The translations under genes were made by a program, and so were the position numbers. Below the pieces are notes generated by a model. It was not told where the DNA came from. It ran no database searches and saw only the letters and a program-made list of their open reading frames with translations. From Mycobacterium sp. ITM-2016-00318 (GTDB lineage Bacteria > Actinomycetota > Actinomycetes > Mycobacteriales > Mycobacteriaceae), in NCBI RefSeq assembly GCF_002968285.2, contig NZ_CP134400.1, positions 744,001-808,000 of the forward strand: a stretch of DNA of 64,000 nucleotides, in the 5' to 3' direction. Every line of letters starts with the position of its first letter. The first letter of the stretch is position 1. Shown in pieces: positions 8,127 to 15,188 of this stretch.

Positions 8127-9037
8127 TTCCTATCCCTCTGGTTTGCTCGGCCCAGCAGTGTCATCGCCTGCAGGCGCACTAGGCTTCCCTCGATCCAGTT
8201 GCGTATTGACGTGGCCGCATCGACCGACTGCCCGTTAGGGCTTCTCGGCGCTGGCGGTTGAGGAGACGCAGCTTCCCTCAATTTCTGGACCTCTTCGCGA
8301 AGATTCTTCATTTGCAGCCGGAACTCTTCGTGTACGGCTTCGATCTGCCCCGCCGTTGCTGCTCGATCTTTGGTGTCCTCCTGCGCGACCCGCTGCACGA
8401 TCCAAGACGCGAGAGTCGCGGTGACGACACCCACCAGGCTGATCCCGCCCATCATGAGTAGAACCGCGACCACTCGACCTGTACCGGTCACGGGCAAGAT
8501 GTCGCCGTATCCGACAGTGGTCACGGTGGTGATCGACCACCACACCGCGTCACCGAAGTTGTTGATCATTGAGCCGGGCTGTCCCCGTTCGCTCTCCAAG
8601 ACGGCGAGTGAAGCGGCGTAGATAAGTAGGACGGCGCCGGAGGCGGTGTAGATCGCGACCCGGCCCCGAATCGCTCCGCCGATGGTCTTCTGTAACGCAG
8701 CGAGCAAGACCAATAGCCTTAACAGTCGCAGTGGGCGCAGTAACGGAAGCGCGATGATTGCGAGATCCACCAGGTGACGGACGAACCAGCGCGGGCGGTT
8801 AATGGCAAGGATCAGGCGTGCGAGGTAGTCGACAAGGAAGACCGCATAGGTGATGGCGATGACAAGGTCTATCGCGACCGCGACACGCCCTTGTGGTTGG
8901 GCCAGTACTTGCACTGAGTAGGCAACCAGAAAGATGACTGCGACGATGGCCAACGGTCGCTCAGCGCGCTTCTCGAACTGTTCCGCGGTGAGACCGGCGA
9001 TCTTCCGCCGCAGATCGCCGGTCATTTTGCGTATCAC
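8123..9037 (-). CDS. voltage-gated-type potassium channel with C-terminal coiled coil
   Basis: 304 residues. The selectivity filter TTVTTVGYGD is followed by a pore-lining helix (GRVVAVLLMMGGISLVGVVTATLASWI). Upstream hydrophobic segments at about 27-45, 57-77, 88-104 and 128-147 and an Arg-repeated helix (LLRPLRLLRLLVLL) give the S1-S4 plus pore plan of Kv-like channels. After the pore lies a heptad-patterned segment (about 225-260) and a short Pro-rich linker. The GTG start overlaps the TGA of the excalibur gene, and the stop overlaps the M48 start, making a coupled three-gene operon. Confidence 0.9.
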   Translation of the reverse strand: MIRKMTGDLRRKIAGLTAEQFEKRAERPLAIVAVIFLVAYSVQVLAQPQGRVAVAIDLVIAITYAVFLVDYLARLILAINRPRWFVRHLVDLAIIALPLLRPLRLLRLLVLLAALQKTIGGAIRGRVAIYTASGAVLLIYAASLAVLESERGQPGSMINNFGDAVWWSITTVTTVGYGDILPVTGTGRVVAVLLMMGGISLVGVVTATLASWIVQRVAQEDTKDRAATAGQIEAVHEEFRLQMKNLREEVQKLREAASPQPPAPRSPNGQSVDAATSIRNWIEGSLVRLQAMTLLGRANQRDRK

Positions 9038-9234
9038 GACTCGCAGGCGATGCCGTCATGGTCGCGGTCGAGATGGTCCGCGTATCCGGGATCACCTTCG
9101 AAGAGGGGTGCCACCCCTGCCGCGCGCGCTTCGGAGCAGTTCTTGTAGTAAACGTTGGCGTTGGCAGCTGCGGCGCCCAACAGTGCACCGCTGAGCAGCG
9201 CGCCGCCGATGGCGGCTGTGATTATCTTTTTCAT
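9034..9234 (-). CDS. exported excalibur calcium-binding protein
   Basis: 66 residues with a signal peptide (KKIITAAIGGALLSGALLGAAAANA) followed by a single excalibur domain: YYKNCSEARAAGVAPL, then DRDHDGIACES, which carries the DxDxDGxxCE calcium loop and two Cys. It acts outside the membrane. It is the first gene of the coupled operon with the K+ channel and the M48 protease, so it may sense or buffer divalent cations for the channel; that link is inference. Confidence 0.9.
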   Translation of the reverse strand: MKKIITAAIGGALLSGALLGAAAANANVYYKNCSEARAAGVAPLFEGDPGYADHLDRDHDGIACES

Positions 9235-9258
9235 TGTCTGGAATTTGCCCTTCGTTGT

Positions 9259-9528
9259 TTAGGTTCTCCCGCAGCCTGATTGGCTGCGGGTCAGTTCTTG
9301 GGCGATCGTTGAGCCGCGCAGGGGTTCGGCGACAAAACCGCGTTCATAGGCTCGGGCGCTGTCTTCGGCGATGCGAAAGATCTGCTGATAGCGGTAGGGC
9401 AAGTCGTAGGTGTACTCACGCGCATAGCACCCGGCGATCACGTCGAGATGTTGGAGTGGACGAGAAATCTGTCCACGCCCGTTACTTACCCGAGGAGTCG
9501 GGCAAGTCGAGTGGTCCCGGACCCTCAA
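9259..9528 (-). CDS. possible small hypothetical protein
   Basis: The frame from a TTG at 9528 gives 89 codons; a GTG start at about codon 30 (VIAGCYAREYTYDLPYRY) is equally possible. The segment from there to the end has a protein-like composition (RYQQIFRIAEDSARAYERGF) and codons typical of the neighbourhood. I do not recognise it. The first 25 or so residues look non-coding, so it may be a short gene or the end of a damaged one. A strong hairpin covers its last codons. Confidence 0.35.
   Translation of the reverse strand: MRVRDHSTCPTPRVSNGRGQISRPLQHLDVIAGCYAREYTYDLPYRYQQIFRIAEDSARAYERGFVAEPLRGSTIAQELTRSQSGCGRT
9268..9290. terminator. perfect 9-bp stem, 5-nt loop hairpin
   Basis: CCCGCAGCC and GGCTGCGGG flank the loop TGATT. 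No T-run follows on either strand, as is common for mycobacterial terminators. It lies 34 bp upstream of the excalibur start and at the 3' end of the hypothetical frame at 9259-9528, so it could end that transcript or act as a 5' structure for the channel operon. Confidence 0.5.
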
Positions 9529-9604
9529 AGCTGGGCCACTGAGCCTGTGTTCAGCGAATCCTGGCCGCTATTGCCGGCACGCCTTCTTGACCACGTCACC
9601 AGGT

Positions 9605-9751
9605 TCATCGGGCGACGACGTCCACGACCAACTCGCCGGGGTAGCTGTCTTGGATTGTTTGGCGTGCGTCGACTTCGTCGAATGCGAAGACGATGCGGGC
9701 GATATGTCCGCAGCCCGAGCCTTCGCTGGTGACGATGAAAACGTCGTCCAT
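9605..9751 (-). CDS. small hypothetical protein, 48 residues
   Basis: An ATG at 9751 opens a frame MDDVFIVTSEGSGCGHIARI, then VFAFDEVDARQTIQDSYPGE, ending LVVDVVAR. It reads like a compact beta-alpha-beta fold with two Cys. It ends 76 bp before the hypothetical frame at 9528 and begins 29 bp after the secreted protein gene upstream on the same strand, so these may form one transcript. I do not recognise the family. Confidence 0.5.
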   Translation of the reverse strand: MDDVFIVTSEGSGCGHIARIVFAFDEVDARQTIQDSYPGELVVDVVAR

Positions 9752-9780
9752 CTCGCTGCCTCCGGCTTCGAGAAAGCGGG

Positions 9781-10116
9781 TCACTTGTTCTCGCCCGCCT
9801 CGTCGGCCGTGGCGGGCGGGGCAGGGATGCCCTTGACGAATCTGTCGATGCTGGCTTCGAACTGCACTGACTGGCTCGCGAGGTTCTCTCGGAAGAAGTC
9901 GAACTGGTTCAGCACGCCGGGGTGCGAGACCTCAAGCGGATCGGCGCAAATCTGATTACCCTCGCAATTGCCGTACAGGAACGTGTGAACGACCTGGCTG
10001 TTGCCGAGCTTTTCCAGCTGGCTCTGTTGGGGCGTATCTGCCGACGCGGGGGCAGCCAGAGCGATCGTGCCGGCAGTGCCGAGTGCACCGGCCGCCAGAA
10101 GCAGGATTCGTTTCAT
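9781..10116 (-). CDS. small secreted protein with a cysteine pair
   Basis: 111 residues from MKRILLLAAGALGTAGTIALA, a clear signal peptide with a cut after APASA. An AAGGAGAT ribosome site stands just upstream. The mature part contains VVHTFLYGNCEGNQIC, giving one Cys pair spaced by five residues, and an amphipathic helix-rich C-terminus ending in Glu/Ala. The longer frame starting at 10215 is rejected because the signal sequence would be internal. Function unknown. Confidence 0.75.
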   Translation of the reverse strand: MKRILLLAAGALGTAGTIALAAPASADTPQQSQLEKLGNSQVVHTFLYGNCEGNQICADPLEVSHPGVLNQFDFFRENLASQSVQFEASIDRFVKGIPAPPATADEAGENK

Positions 10117-10496
10117 TAGGGGATCTCCTTGACTCACCGTCCAGCGTCGCGGGGTGCAACTGGGTGCTGGTCTGATTGTGAGGCAACAGTAGGAAATAAA
10201 CGGCAATTGTGTCAATCATCCGGAAACTATTGCCAGTATGACCTCCATCACAAGGTCGGGGAGCTGGTGTGGTGGCGGGCGGCTTCGGCTGGATAGCCGA
10301 CGCCGTGCCGAAAATCGAGGTAGTCGGCCTTTCGAAGGGGGGAATAGTGAAAGAAGTAGTCTGGACCCGGTTGCCCCGGGCCGAGGGCAGAGTTTGAGAA
10401 GAGAGAGCGGAAATCACCTTTGTACCGCCCGTGGAACCCGGAAACAAACGGCTATAGCAAATCGACATTTCCATTTTGGTACGCGAGGATGGCAGC
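10117..10496. other. 380-bp stretch without a recognised gene
   Basis: This interval between the divergent secreted-protein gene and the XRE regulator is comparatively AT-rich. It must hold both promoters. I see a possible 16-codon GTG leader frame near 10347 after a GGGGGAA ribosome-like run, but nothing supports it further. Long in-frame extensions of the XRE gene through this stretch have an implausible Arg/Gly/Ser composition. Confidence 0.5.
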
Positions 10497-10534
10497 ATGG
10501 ATCGGGTCGCTCGCCAACGGTTAGGCCACTACTC

Positions 10535-10921
10535 GTGAGCCGGCGCGTCGCGCTCGGCTACCGCAACCGATCCGATCTGGCGAGCAGCCTGCAGTTCACA
10601 GTGCGAACGCTTGCCGATGTCGAGCACGGAGTGCGAAAGGCCAGCCCGGGGACCTACGCCATGCTGGAGAACAAACTGGCCTGGGCCCCAGGCAGCATCG
10701 ATACAATCCTGGCCGGCGGGGAGCCCCGCGAGACAGTGCCCGAAGTGCGCCGGCCAGCCTACGTGCCGGGGCCCCACTCCTCGTTTGACACGCTGGCTCG
10801 CGCCTCCACCGAGGAGCTGCTGCTCGAGCTGCGACGCCGCATTGTCGCCCGCGGCCAACAGCGCCACCAAAGCTGGGACAACGGTCTTGACGCGCATGGC
10901 GATTGGCCCGCGCAAGGCTAG
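10535..10921 (+). CDS. XRE/HTH-type DNA-binding regulator, probably frameshifted at its N-terminus
   Basis: From the GTG at 10535 the product is 128 residues: VSRRVALGYRNRSDLASS, then LQFTVRTLADVEHGVRKASP, giving a complete helix-turn-helix, followed by GTYAMLENKLAWAPGSIDTI and a charged C-terminal helix. Relatives in mycobacteria usually begin with a further dozen residues of the type MDR.ARQRLG.YV. Exactly such a start (MDRVARQRLGHY) is readable at 10497 in the other frame and runs into TGA at 10536. A single missing base near 10532 would join the two. The HTH itself is intact, so the GTG form may still work. Confidence 0.7.
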   Translation: MSRRVALGYRNRSDLASSLQFTVRTLADVEHGVRKASPGTYAMLENKLAWAPGSIDTILAGGEPRETVPEVRRPAYVPGPHSSFDTLARASTEELLLELRRRIVARGQQRHQSWDNGLDAHGDWPAQG

Positions 10922-10958
10922 GCCGTTGGACACATCGACTCGACTCCCCGATATTGAT

Positions 10959-10982
10959 CTCAGGTCGCCGACGAGACCTGAG
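10959..10982. repeat. 8-bp inverted repeat sharing 19 bp with the small gene after kinase 1
   Basis: CTCAGGTC and GACCTGAG flank the 8-nt GCCGACGA. The inner 19 bases are identical to the end of the gene at 6923-7078. It stands about 95 bp before the second kinase start. It could be an operator, a terminator for the XRE gene, or the last trace of a duplicated kinase-linked small gene. Confidence 0.5.
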
Positions 10983-11075
10983 CCCGCTTTGACGCACCCG
11001 CGGACAACCTCGGCAAACGTGGTGTAGCTTCAAGCGACACATCAGCGCGGGTTCGCGTGCCGAGGAGTAAACGCG

Positions 11076-12890
11076 GTGGATGCGACACCATTCGGGCAGT
11101 ACGAGCTTCAGGAGCTGATCGGCCAGGGCGGAATGGGCGAGGTCTACAGGGCCTTCGACACCCGGACCGACCGTGTCGTCGCTCTGAAGCTGTTGCCGTC
11201 ACACCTGGCCAGGGACGGCGTTTTCCAGCAGCGTTTCCGGCGCGAATCGCAGGCCGCCGCGGGCATCAATGAACCCCACGTGGTGCCGATTCACGGCTTC
11301 GGCGAGATCGACGACCGCCTCTACCTGGACATGCGGCTGATCGACGGCCGCAATCTGGGCGCCATGCTGGGCGAGGATGACGACAAGAAGCCGTTGAATC
11401 CGGCGCTGGCGGTGTCGATCATCGAGCAGGTCGCCGCGGCGCTGGACGCCGCGCACGAACTCGGCCTGATCCACCGCGACGTGAAGCCGTCGAACATCCT
11501 GGTCACCAAGAACGACTTCGCGTATCTGATCGACTTCGGGCTGGCGCGCACGGCGGGCCAGCAGGGGCTGACGACGGCGGGCAGCACGCTGGGCACGATG
11601 GCCTACATGTCGCCCGAGCGGTTCGAGGGCGGCGACATCGATCCGCGCTCCGACGTCTATGCGCTGACCTGTGTGCTCTACGAGTGCCTGACGGGCTCAC
11701 GGCCGTATCCCGTCGACAGCCTCGAGCAGCAGATCGCCAAGCACATCAACGCGCCCCCGCCCAAGCCGTCGGCCATCAACCCGAGGCTCGCCGCCTTCGA
11801 CCCCGTCATCGCCAAGGGCATGTCCAAGAAACCCGGCAGGCGCTATCAGTCGGCGGGCGAGATGGCTGCGGCCGCACGCCAGGCGCTGAGCGTCCCGGTA
11901 CGCATGACGGGCTCGGGCAGGCACTCGGCGGGCCGGGCCAAGCAGAGTTCGGGCAGCAGACTGTCGGCGCGCACCTTGGCGATTCTCGGGGCCGCTGTGC
12001 TACTCGGCGCGGCGCTGGTGTTCGGGGCGTGGCACTTCTGGGGCGGACGCGACGACGGCGGATCGGCGGGGCCGACGTCGACGTCGGCGCCACCAGGCCC
12101 GGCGGACGACTCGGGCGGGCTGGTGCCTGCGATCGCGGCGACGCTTCCGGCCGACATCAAGGAGTCGGGGCGACTGACGGTCGGCGTGAACGTTCCCTAT
12201 GCGCCGAACGAATTCAAGAACAGCGCAGGCGACATCGTCGGCTTCGACGTCGACCTCATCAACGCGGTGTCCAAGACGCTGGGCCTCATTCCCGAGTACC
12301 GCGAGTTCCTGTTCGGCGACATCATGCCGGCGGTGCAGCGCGGCGACGTCGACATCGGCATGTCGTCGGTCACCGACACGCTGGAACGGCAGGAGATGGT
12401 CGACTTCGTCACCTACTTCGAGGCGGGGACGCTGTGGGCGCAACGGGCCGGCTCCGGAATCGACCCGAACGCGGCGTGCGGGCTTCGCATCGGGATGACA
12501 CCGGGAACAACACACGAAACGGTCGAGATCCCGGCCAAGAGCGACCAGTGCGTCGCCGCGGGTCTGCCGCCCGTCGAGGCCGTCGTCTATCCGAGGCAGG
12601 ACGAACTCACGGCGGCGGTGATCAACGGCGAGATCGACGCGATGTCGTCGGATTCACCGGTGACCGGGTTCGCGATCAAGGGCAGTAACGGCGCGCTCGA
12701 ACCGGCGGGCGAGACCTTCGACACCGCGCCGTACGGCTGGCCGGTGCAGAAGGGATCGCCGCTTGCGGAATCGCTGCGGCAGGCAATGGAACACGTGATC
12801 TCGACCGGTGAGTACAAGGCGATCGCCACCAAATGGGGTGTCGAGAAGGGCATGATCGCCAAACCGGTCATCAACGGCGCGATCAGCTGA
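11076..12890 (+). CDS. receptor Ser/Thr kinase with extracellular amino-acid-binding (SBP family 3) domain
   Basis: 604 residues from GTG after GAGGAG. The kinase domain (about 9-270) has GQGGMGEVY at 16-24, Lys38, Glu57, HRDVKPSN with Asp135, DFG at 153-155 and a normal SPE. A basic linker leads to one membrane segment (300-322) and a Ser/Pro linker. Residues 360-595 form a complete periplasmic binding-protein-like domain of the glutamine/GlnH type: GRLTVGVNVPYAPNEFKN, GFDVDLINAVSKTLGL, DIMPAVQRGDVDIGMSSVTD, RQEMVDFVTYFEAG, EYKAIATKWGVEKG. Two Cys (NAACGL and KSDQCV) may form a disulfide. The plan is a one-protein receptor in which an extracellular small molecule could control cytoplasmic phosphorylation. 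The family is known from annotation; I know of no ligand. Confidence 0.93.
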   Translation: MDATPFGQYELQELIGQGGMGEVYRAFDTRTDRVVALKLLPSHLARDGVFQQRFRRESQAAAGINEPHVVPIHGFGEIDDRLYLDMRLIDGRNLGAMLGEDDDKKPLNPALAVSIIEQVAAALDAAHELGLIHRDVKPSNILVTKNDFAYLIDFGLARTAGQQGLTTAGSTLGTMAYMSPERFEGGDIDPRSDVYALTCVLYECLTGSRPYPVDSLEQQIAKHINAPPPKPSAINPRLAAFDPVIAKGMSKKPGRRYQSAGEMAAAARQALSVPVRMTGSGRHSAGRAKQSSGSRLSARTLAILGAAVLLGAALVFGAWHFWGGRDDGGSAGPTSTSAPPGPADDSGGLVPAIAATLPADIKESGRLTVGVNVPYAPNEFKNSAGDIVGFDVDLINAVSKTLGLIPEYREFLFGDIMPAVQRGDVDIGMSSVTDTLERQEMVDFVTYFEAGTLWAQRAGSGIDPNAACGLRIGMTPGTTHETVEIPAKSDQCVAAGLPPVEAVVYPRQDELTAAVINGEIDAMSSDSPVTGFAIKGSNGALEPAGETFDTAPYGWPVQKGSPLAESLRQAMEHVISTGEYKAIATKWGVEKGMIAKPVINGAIS

Positions 12891-12892
12891 TT

Positions 12893-12910
12893 ACCCGGGC
12901 GCGGCCGGGT
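12893..12910. terminator. possible terminator after the SBP kinase
   Basis: ACCCGG and CCGGGT flank a 6-nt loop two bases after the stop codon. There is no U-tract. Weak evidence on its own. Confidence 0.3.
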
Positions 12911-13025
12911 TCGCGGGGCGTAAGCTGGTGACCATCGGTGGCATGTCGAACGCGACCATCTGAGATTGTGTCGTCGCCGATTCGTCTTATTGAGTCGTTC
13001 GAGGGCTCAGACGGGATCGTCAGCA

Positions 13026-13466
13026 ATGACCCCACAGGAAAGCCCTGCACCAGCCACCCGCCATGCAGGACCTGAAATCACGCCGCGTCTGCGGTTGAAG
13101 CGCAAAGCACCCGTGAGTGGATACGTCGACGGGGCGTGGTGGCCGCACAGCGATGCTCTACCGACCGAACTTCCCGATCTGCTGGCGGTGCTTTCGGTGC
13201 GCCTCGGGACAGTGGCGCGGGTGATGTACAACATCGACGAGTGGCAGGCGGCGCCGCGCCGCATCGATATCGATGGACACACGATCAGGCTCGAAGGGTT
13301 CCACCGACAGCCGGCTAATACACTCGAAGTCCTTGACGCAGAAGGCAACAGAATCATCCTGCTGGTAGTCCCGACGCAAACCGACCCTGACCACGCCCAC
13401 TCGATCCTGATGGCCGCCGCGTCCACCGATGACGCTACGAGTGTCGCGTCTCTGCTCGTTGTTTGA
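13026..13466 (+). CDS. DUF5994 family protein (first of three copies)
   Basis: 146 residues. The family core is RLRLKRKAPVSGYVDGAWWP, then ELPDLLAVLSVRLG, RVMYNIDEWQAAPRRI, IRLEGFHRQPANTLEVL and ILLVVPTQTDPDHAHSIL. It is cytoplasmic, with no known activity. The longer frame from 12966 is Arg/Ser-rich and unlikely. Of the three copies in this window it is the one closest to the family consensus; the copies at 16570 and 31223 form a diverged pair. It is convergent with the dehydrogenase gene at 13485. Confidence 0.85.
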   Translation: MTPQESPAPATRHAGPEITPRLRLKRKAPVSGYVDGAWWPHSDALPTELPDLLAVLSVRLGTVARVMYNIDEWQAAPRRIDIDGHTIRLEGFHRQPANTLEVLDAEGNRIILLVVPTQTDPDHAHSILMAAASTDDATSVASLLVV

Positions 13467-13484
13467 GGGTGAGTTGTAACGGAT

Positions 13485-14672
13485 TCACTCGGTCCACTCG
13501 TGTCGCTCAGCCGAGCGCACGCCGTGTGGATATGCCTCGTCGCGGTTCTGAAACGACAGGATGCCGGAAGAGAGCACGACACCGTCGCGAATTTCAATCG
13601 CCCTGCGGATCGTCTGGTCCGTATCCCACGCCGGTGGCCCCGCGAGAACCGTATCGATGTGGGGCAGGAGTGCCTCGCTGATCTCCCAGGTTGCGGAGTT
13701 CCACAGGTAGGACGGGCTGTGGTCGACGGCGTAGTAGTGCAGACCATTCGCCATCCGGCTGATCGGTTCGTCGAACGAGGTCGGATGCGCCCAGCTGAAC
13801 CCCATACCGGTGTCACACGAGACATCGACGATCAGGCTGCCCGGAGCGAATGCCGTCAGGTCGTCCTCGGTCACGAATACCAGGGGTGCGCTGGGATCCT
13901 GAAGTACACAGTTGACGACGATGTCGTTATCGCTGAGGAGGTCGGCGACCAAGACCTGCCCATCCGGCGTATTGGCCCATATCGTCTCGGGCGCAGCGGG
14001 ATCCGGCCCCATTTGGATGATCTGAGTGGACGGAATGGGTGAGCCGACGGCAGCGACATCCCTATTGGTGAGCACCCGCACATCATCGACGCCGTGAGCG
14101 TTGAGGGCGGTGACGGCGCCACGGGCGGTCGCACCGAAACCGATGACGGCAGCGCGCAGCCGACGGCCGTAGCTGCCGGTTCTCCCGGTCAACTCCATGG
14201 CGTGCAGCACCGAGCAGTAGCCCGCGAGCTCGTTGTTCTTGTGAAAGACGTGCAATCCGAACCCGCCGTCGGCTCGCCAGTGATTCATCGCCTCGAAGGC
14301 GATCAGCGTCAGTCGCCTGTCGATGGCGGTCTGCGTCAAGTCGAAATTCTGCACGCAGTGTGGCCAGCCCCAGACGATCTGTCCCGCATTGAATTCAGCT
14401 AGATCCTCGGCTTGGACCTTTGGCAGGAGGATGACGTCGCACTGCGCGATGACTTGTTCTCGGGTGCCGACTCCCCCAACGAGACCCGCCAGGGTGTCGT
14501 CGGTGACGTCGAAATCCGCACCGTAGCCGTGCTCGAGGAAAATCCGCGAGCGTACCTGACTGTCGATCCTGCCGAAATGCTCCGGGTGGATCGGAAGTCT
14601 GCGTTCATTCGGCTTGCGCGAGCGCGCCAATACTCCCAGCGAAAGTGATTGCGCCTCAGTGCTTCTTGTCAC
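13485..14672 (-). CDS. N5-(carboxyethyl)ornithine synthase / alanine dehydrogenase-like enzyme
   Basis: 395 residues. The sequence follows carboxyethylornithine synthase closely: LGVLARSRKPNERRLPIHPE, SRIFLEHGYG, VWGWPHCVQNFDLTQTAIDR, IAFEAMNHW, HVFHKNNELAGYCSVLHAME and the nucleotide-binding GSYGRRLRAAVIGFGATARG. The prototype is a lactococcal NADPH enzyme that reductively condenses pyruvate with ornithine. The N-terminal half is the alanine dehydrogenase/PNT fold. In a mycobacterium the true substrate could be another amino acid. It is a single gene, divergent from the small gene at 14937. Confidence 0.85.
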   Translation of the reverse strand: MTRSTEAQSLSLGVLARSRKPNERRLPIHPEHFGRIDSQVRSRIFLEHGYGADFDVTDDTLAGLVGGVGTREQVIAQCDVILLPKVQAEDLAEFNAGQIVWGWPHCVQNFDLTQTAIDRRLTLIAFEAMNHWRADGGFGLHVFHKNNELAGYCSVLHAMELTGRTGSYGRRLRAAVIGFGATARGAVTALNAHGVDDVRVLTNRDVAAVGSPIPSTQIIQMGPDPAAPETIWANTPDGQVLVADLLSDNDIVVNCVLQDPSAPLVFVTEDDLTAFAPGSLIVDVSCDTGMGFSWAHPTSFDEPISRMANGLHYYAVDHSPSYLWNSATWEISEALLPHIDTVLAGPPAWDTDQTIRRAIEIRDGVVLSSGILSFQNRDEAYPHGVRSAERHEWTE

Positions 14673-14740
14673 TGTCCAGACTTCTTCAACATGACGTGTC
14701 GAGAAGATTGATCAGACATTGCTGCCCCTCGATCGCGGGA

Positions 14741-14752
14741 GACCAATTGGTC
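14741..14752. promoter_or_regulatory. 12-bp perfect palindrome upstream of the carboxyethylornithine synthase gene
   Basis: GACCAATTGGTC lies 69 bp before the start codon at 14672 (minus strand), in the only non-coding stretch between that gene and 14937. It has the look of a dimeric repressor site, but no second copy was noticed. Confidence 0.3.
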
Positions 14753-14936
14753 CCAATCTCTGTCGACCTTACCCTCTCCGTGCGTCCCCATCGGCTCTGT
14801 AGCATGGGGTCTCAGCGGCACGGCGAGCGCCGCCACTTCGCGGACTACCCGACGAGGCGGCGGCTTCAGGCGTAACGTCAGAAGTATCGAGCAGCTCGGC
14901 TACGAGCGAACACGCTCGGCAAAATAAGGAAACTCC

Positions 14937-15095
14937 ATGGCTTCGCCAACATTGCCCCTTACGCCCTACGACCTACGCGTCACGCTTGTCAAAGACACCA
15001 TCACAGAGCACTCGAAGATCAGCGACGAGGCGGCAGGCGAATTGGCAATAAAGATCTTGCACGCGCTGAACTCGATTCCCGAGAAGATTCGGTGA
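14937..15095 (+). CDS. small DUF6307-like protein
   Basis: 52 residues: MASPTLPLTPYDLRVTLVKD, TITEHSKISDEAAGELAIKI, LHALNSIPEKIR. A TAAGGA ribosome site stands 6 nt upstream. Composition and the ending LHALNSIPE..R resemble the short mycobacterial proteins called DUF6307; that assignment is from memory. It is followed 93 bp later by the desaturase gene in the same direction. Role unknown. Confidence 0.65.
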   Translation: MASPTLPLTPYDLRVTLVKDTITEHSKISDEAAGELAIKILHALNSIPEKIR

Positions 15096-15188
15096 TCAAC
15101 GGCCCGCGGCGTCGCCGAACAGCGTCTTTCAGGTGACGCCGGCGGGCTGGTAATACGAAGGCACCGAAATCGACAATGGGGACATCTA

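Noticed and set aside
10238..10534. N-terminal extension of the XRE regulator to 10238
   Set aside because: About 99 residues of Arg/Gly/Ser-rich low-complexity sequence without family match; the true start signals are at 10497 and 10535.
14645..14875. 76-codon plus-strand frame upstream of the DUF6307-like gene
   Set aside because: Cys/Arg/His-rich composition, no ribosome site, and it covers the promoter of the divergent dehydrogenase gene.
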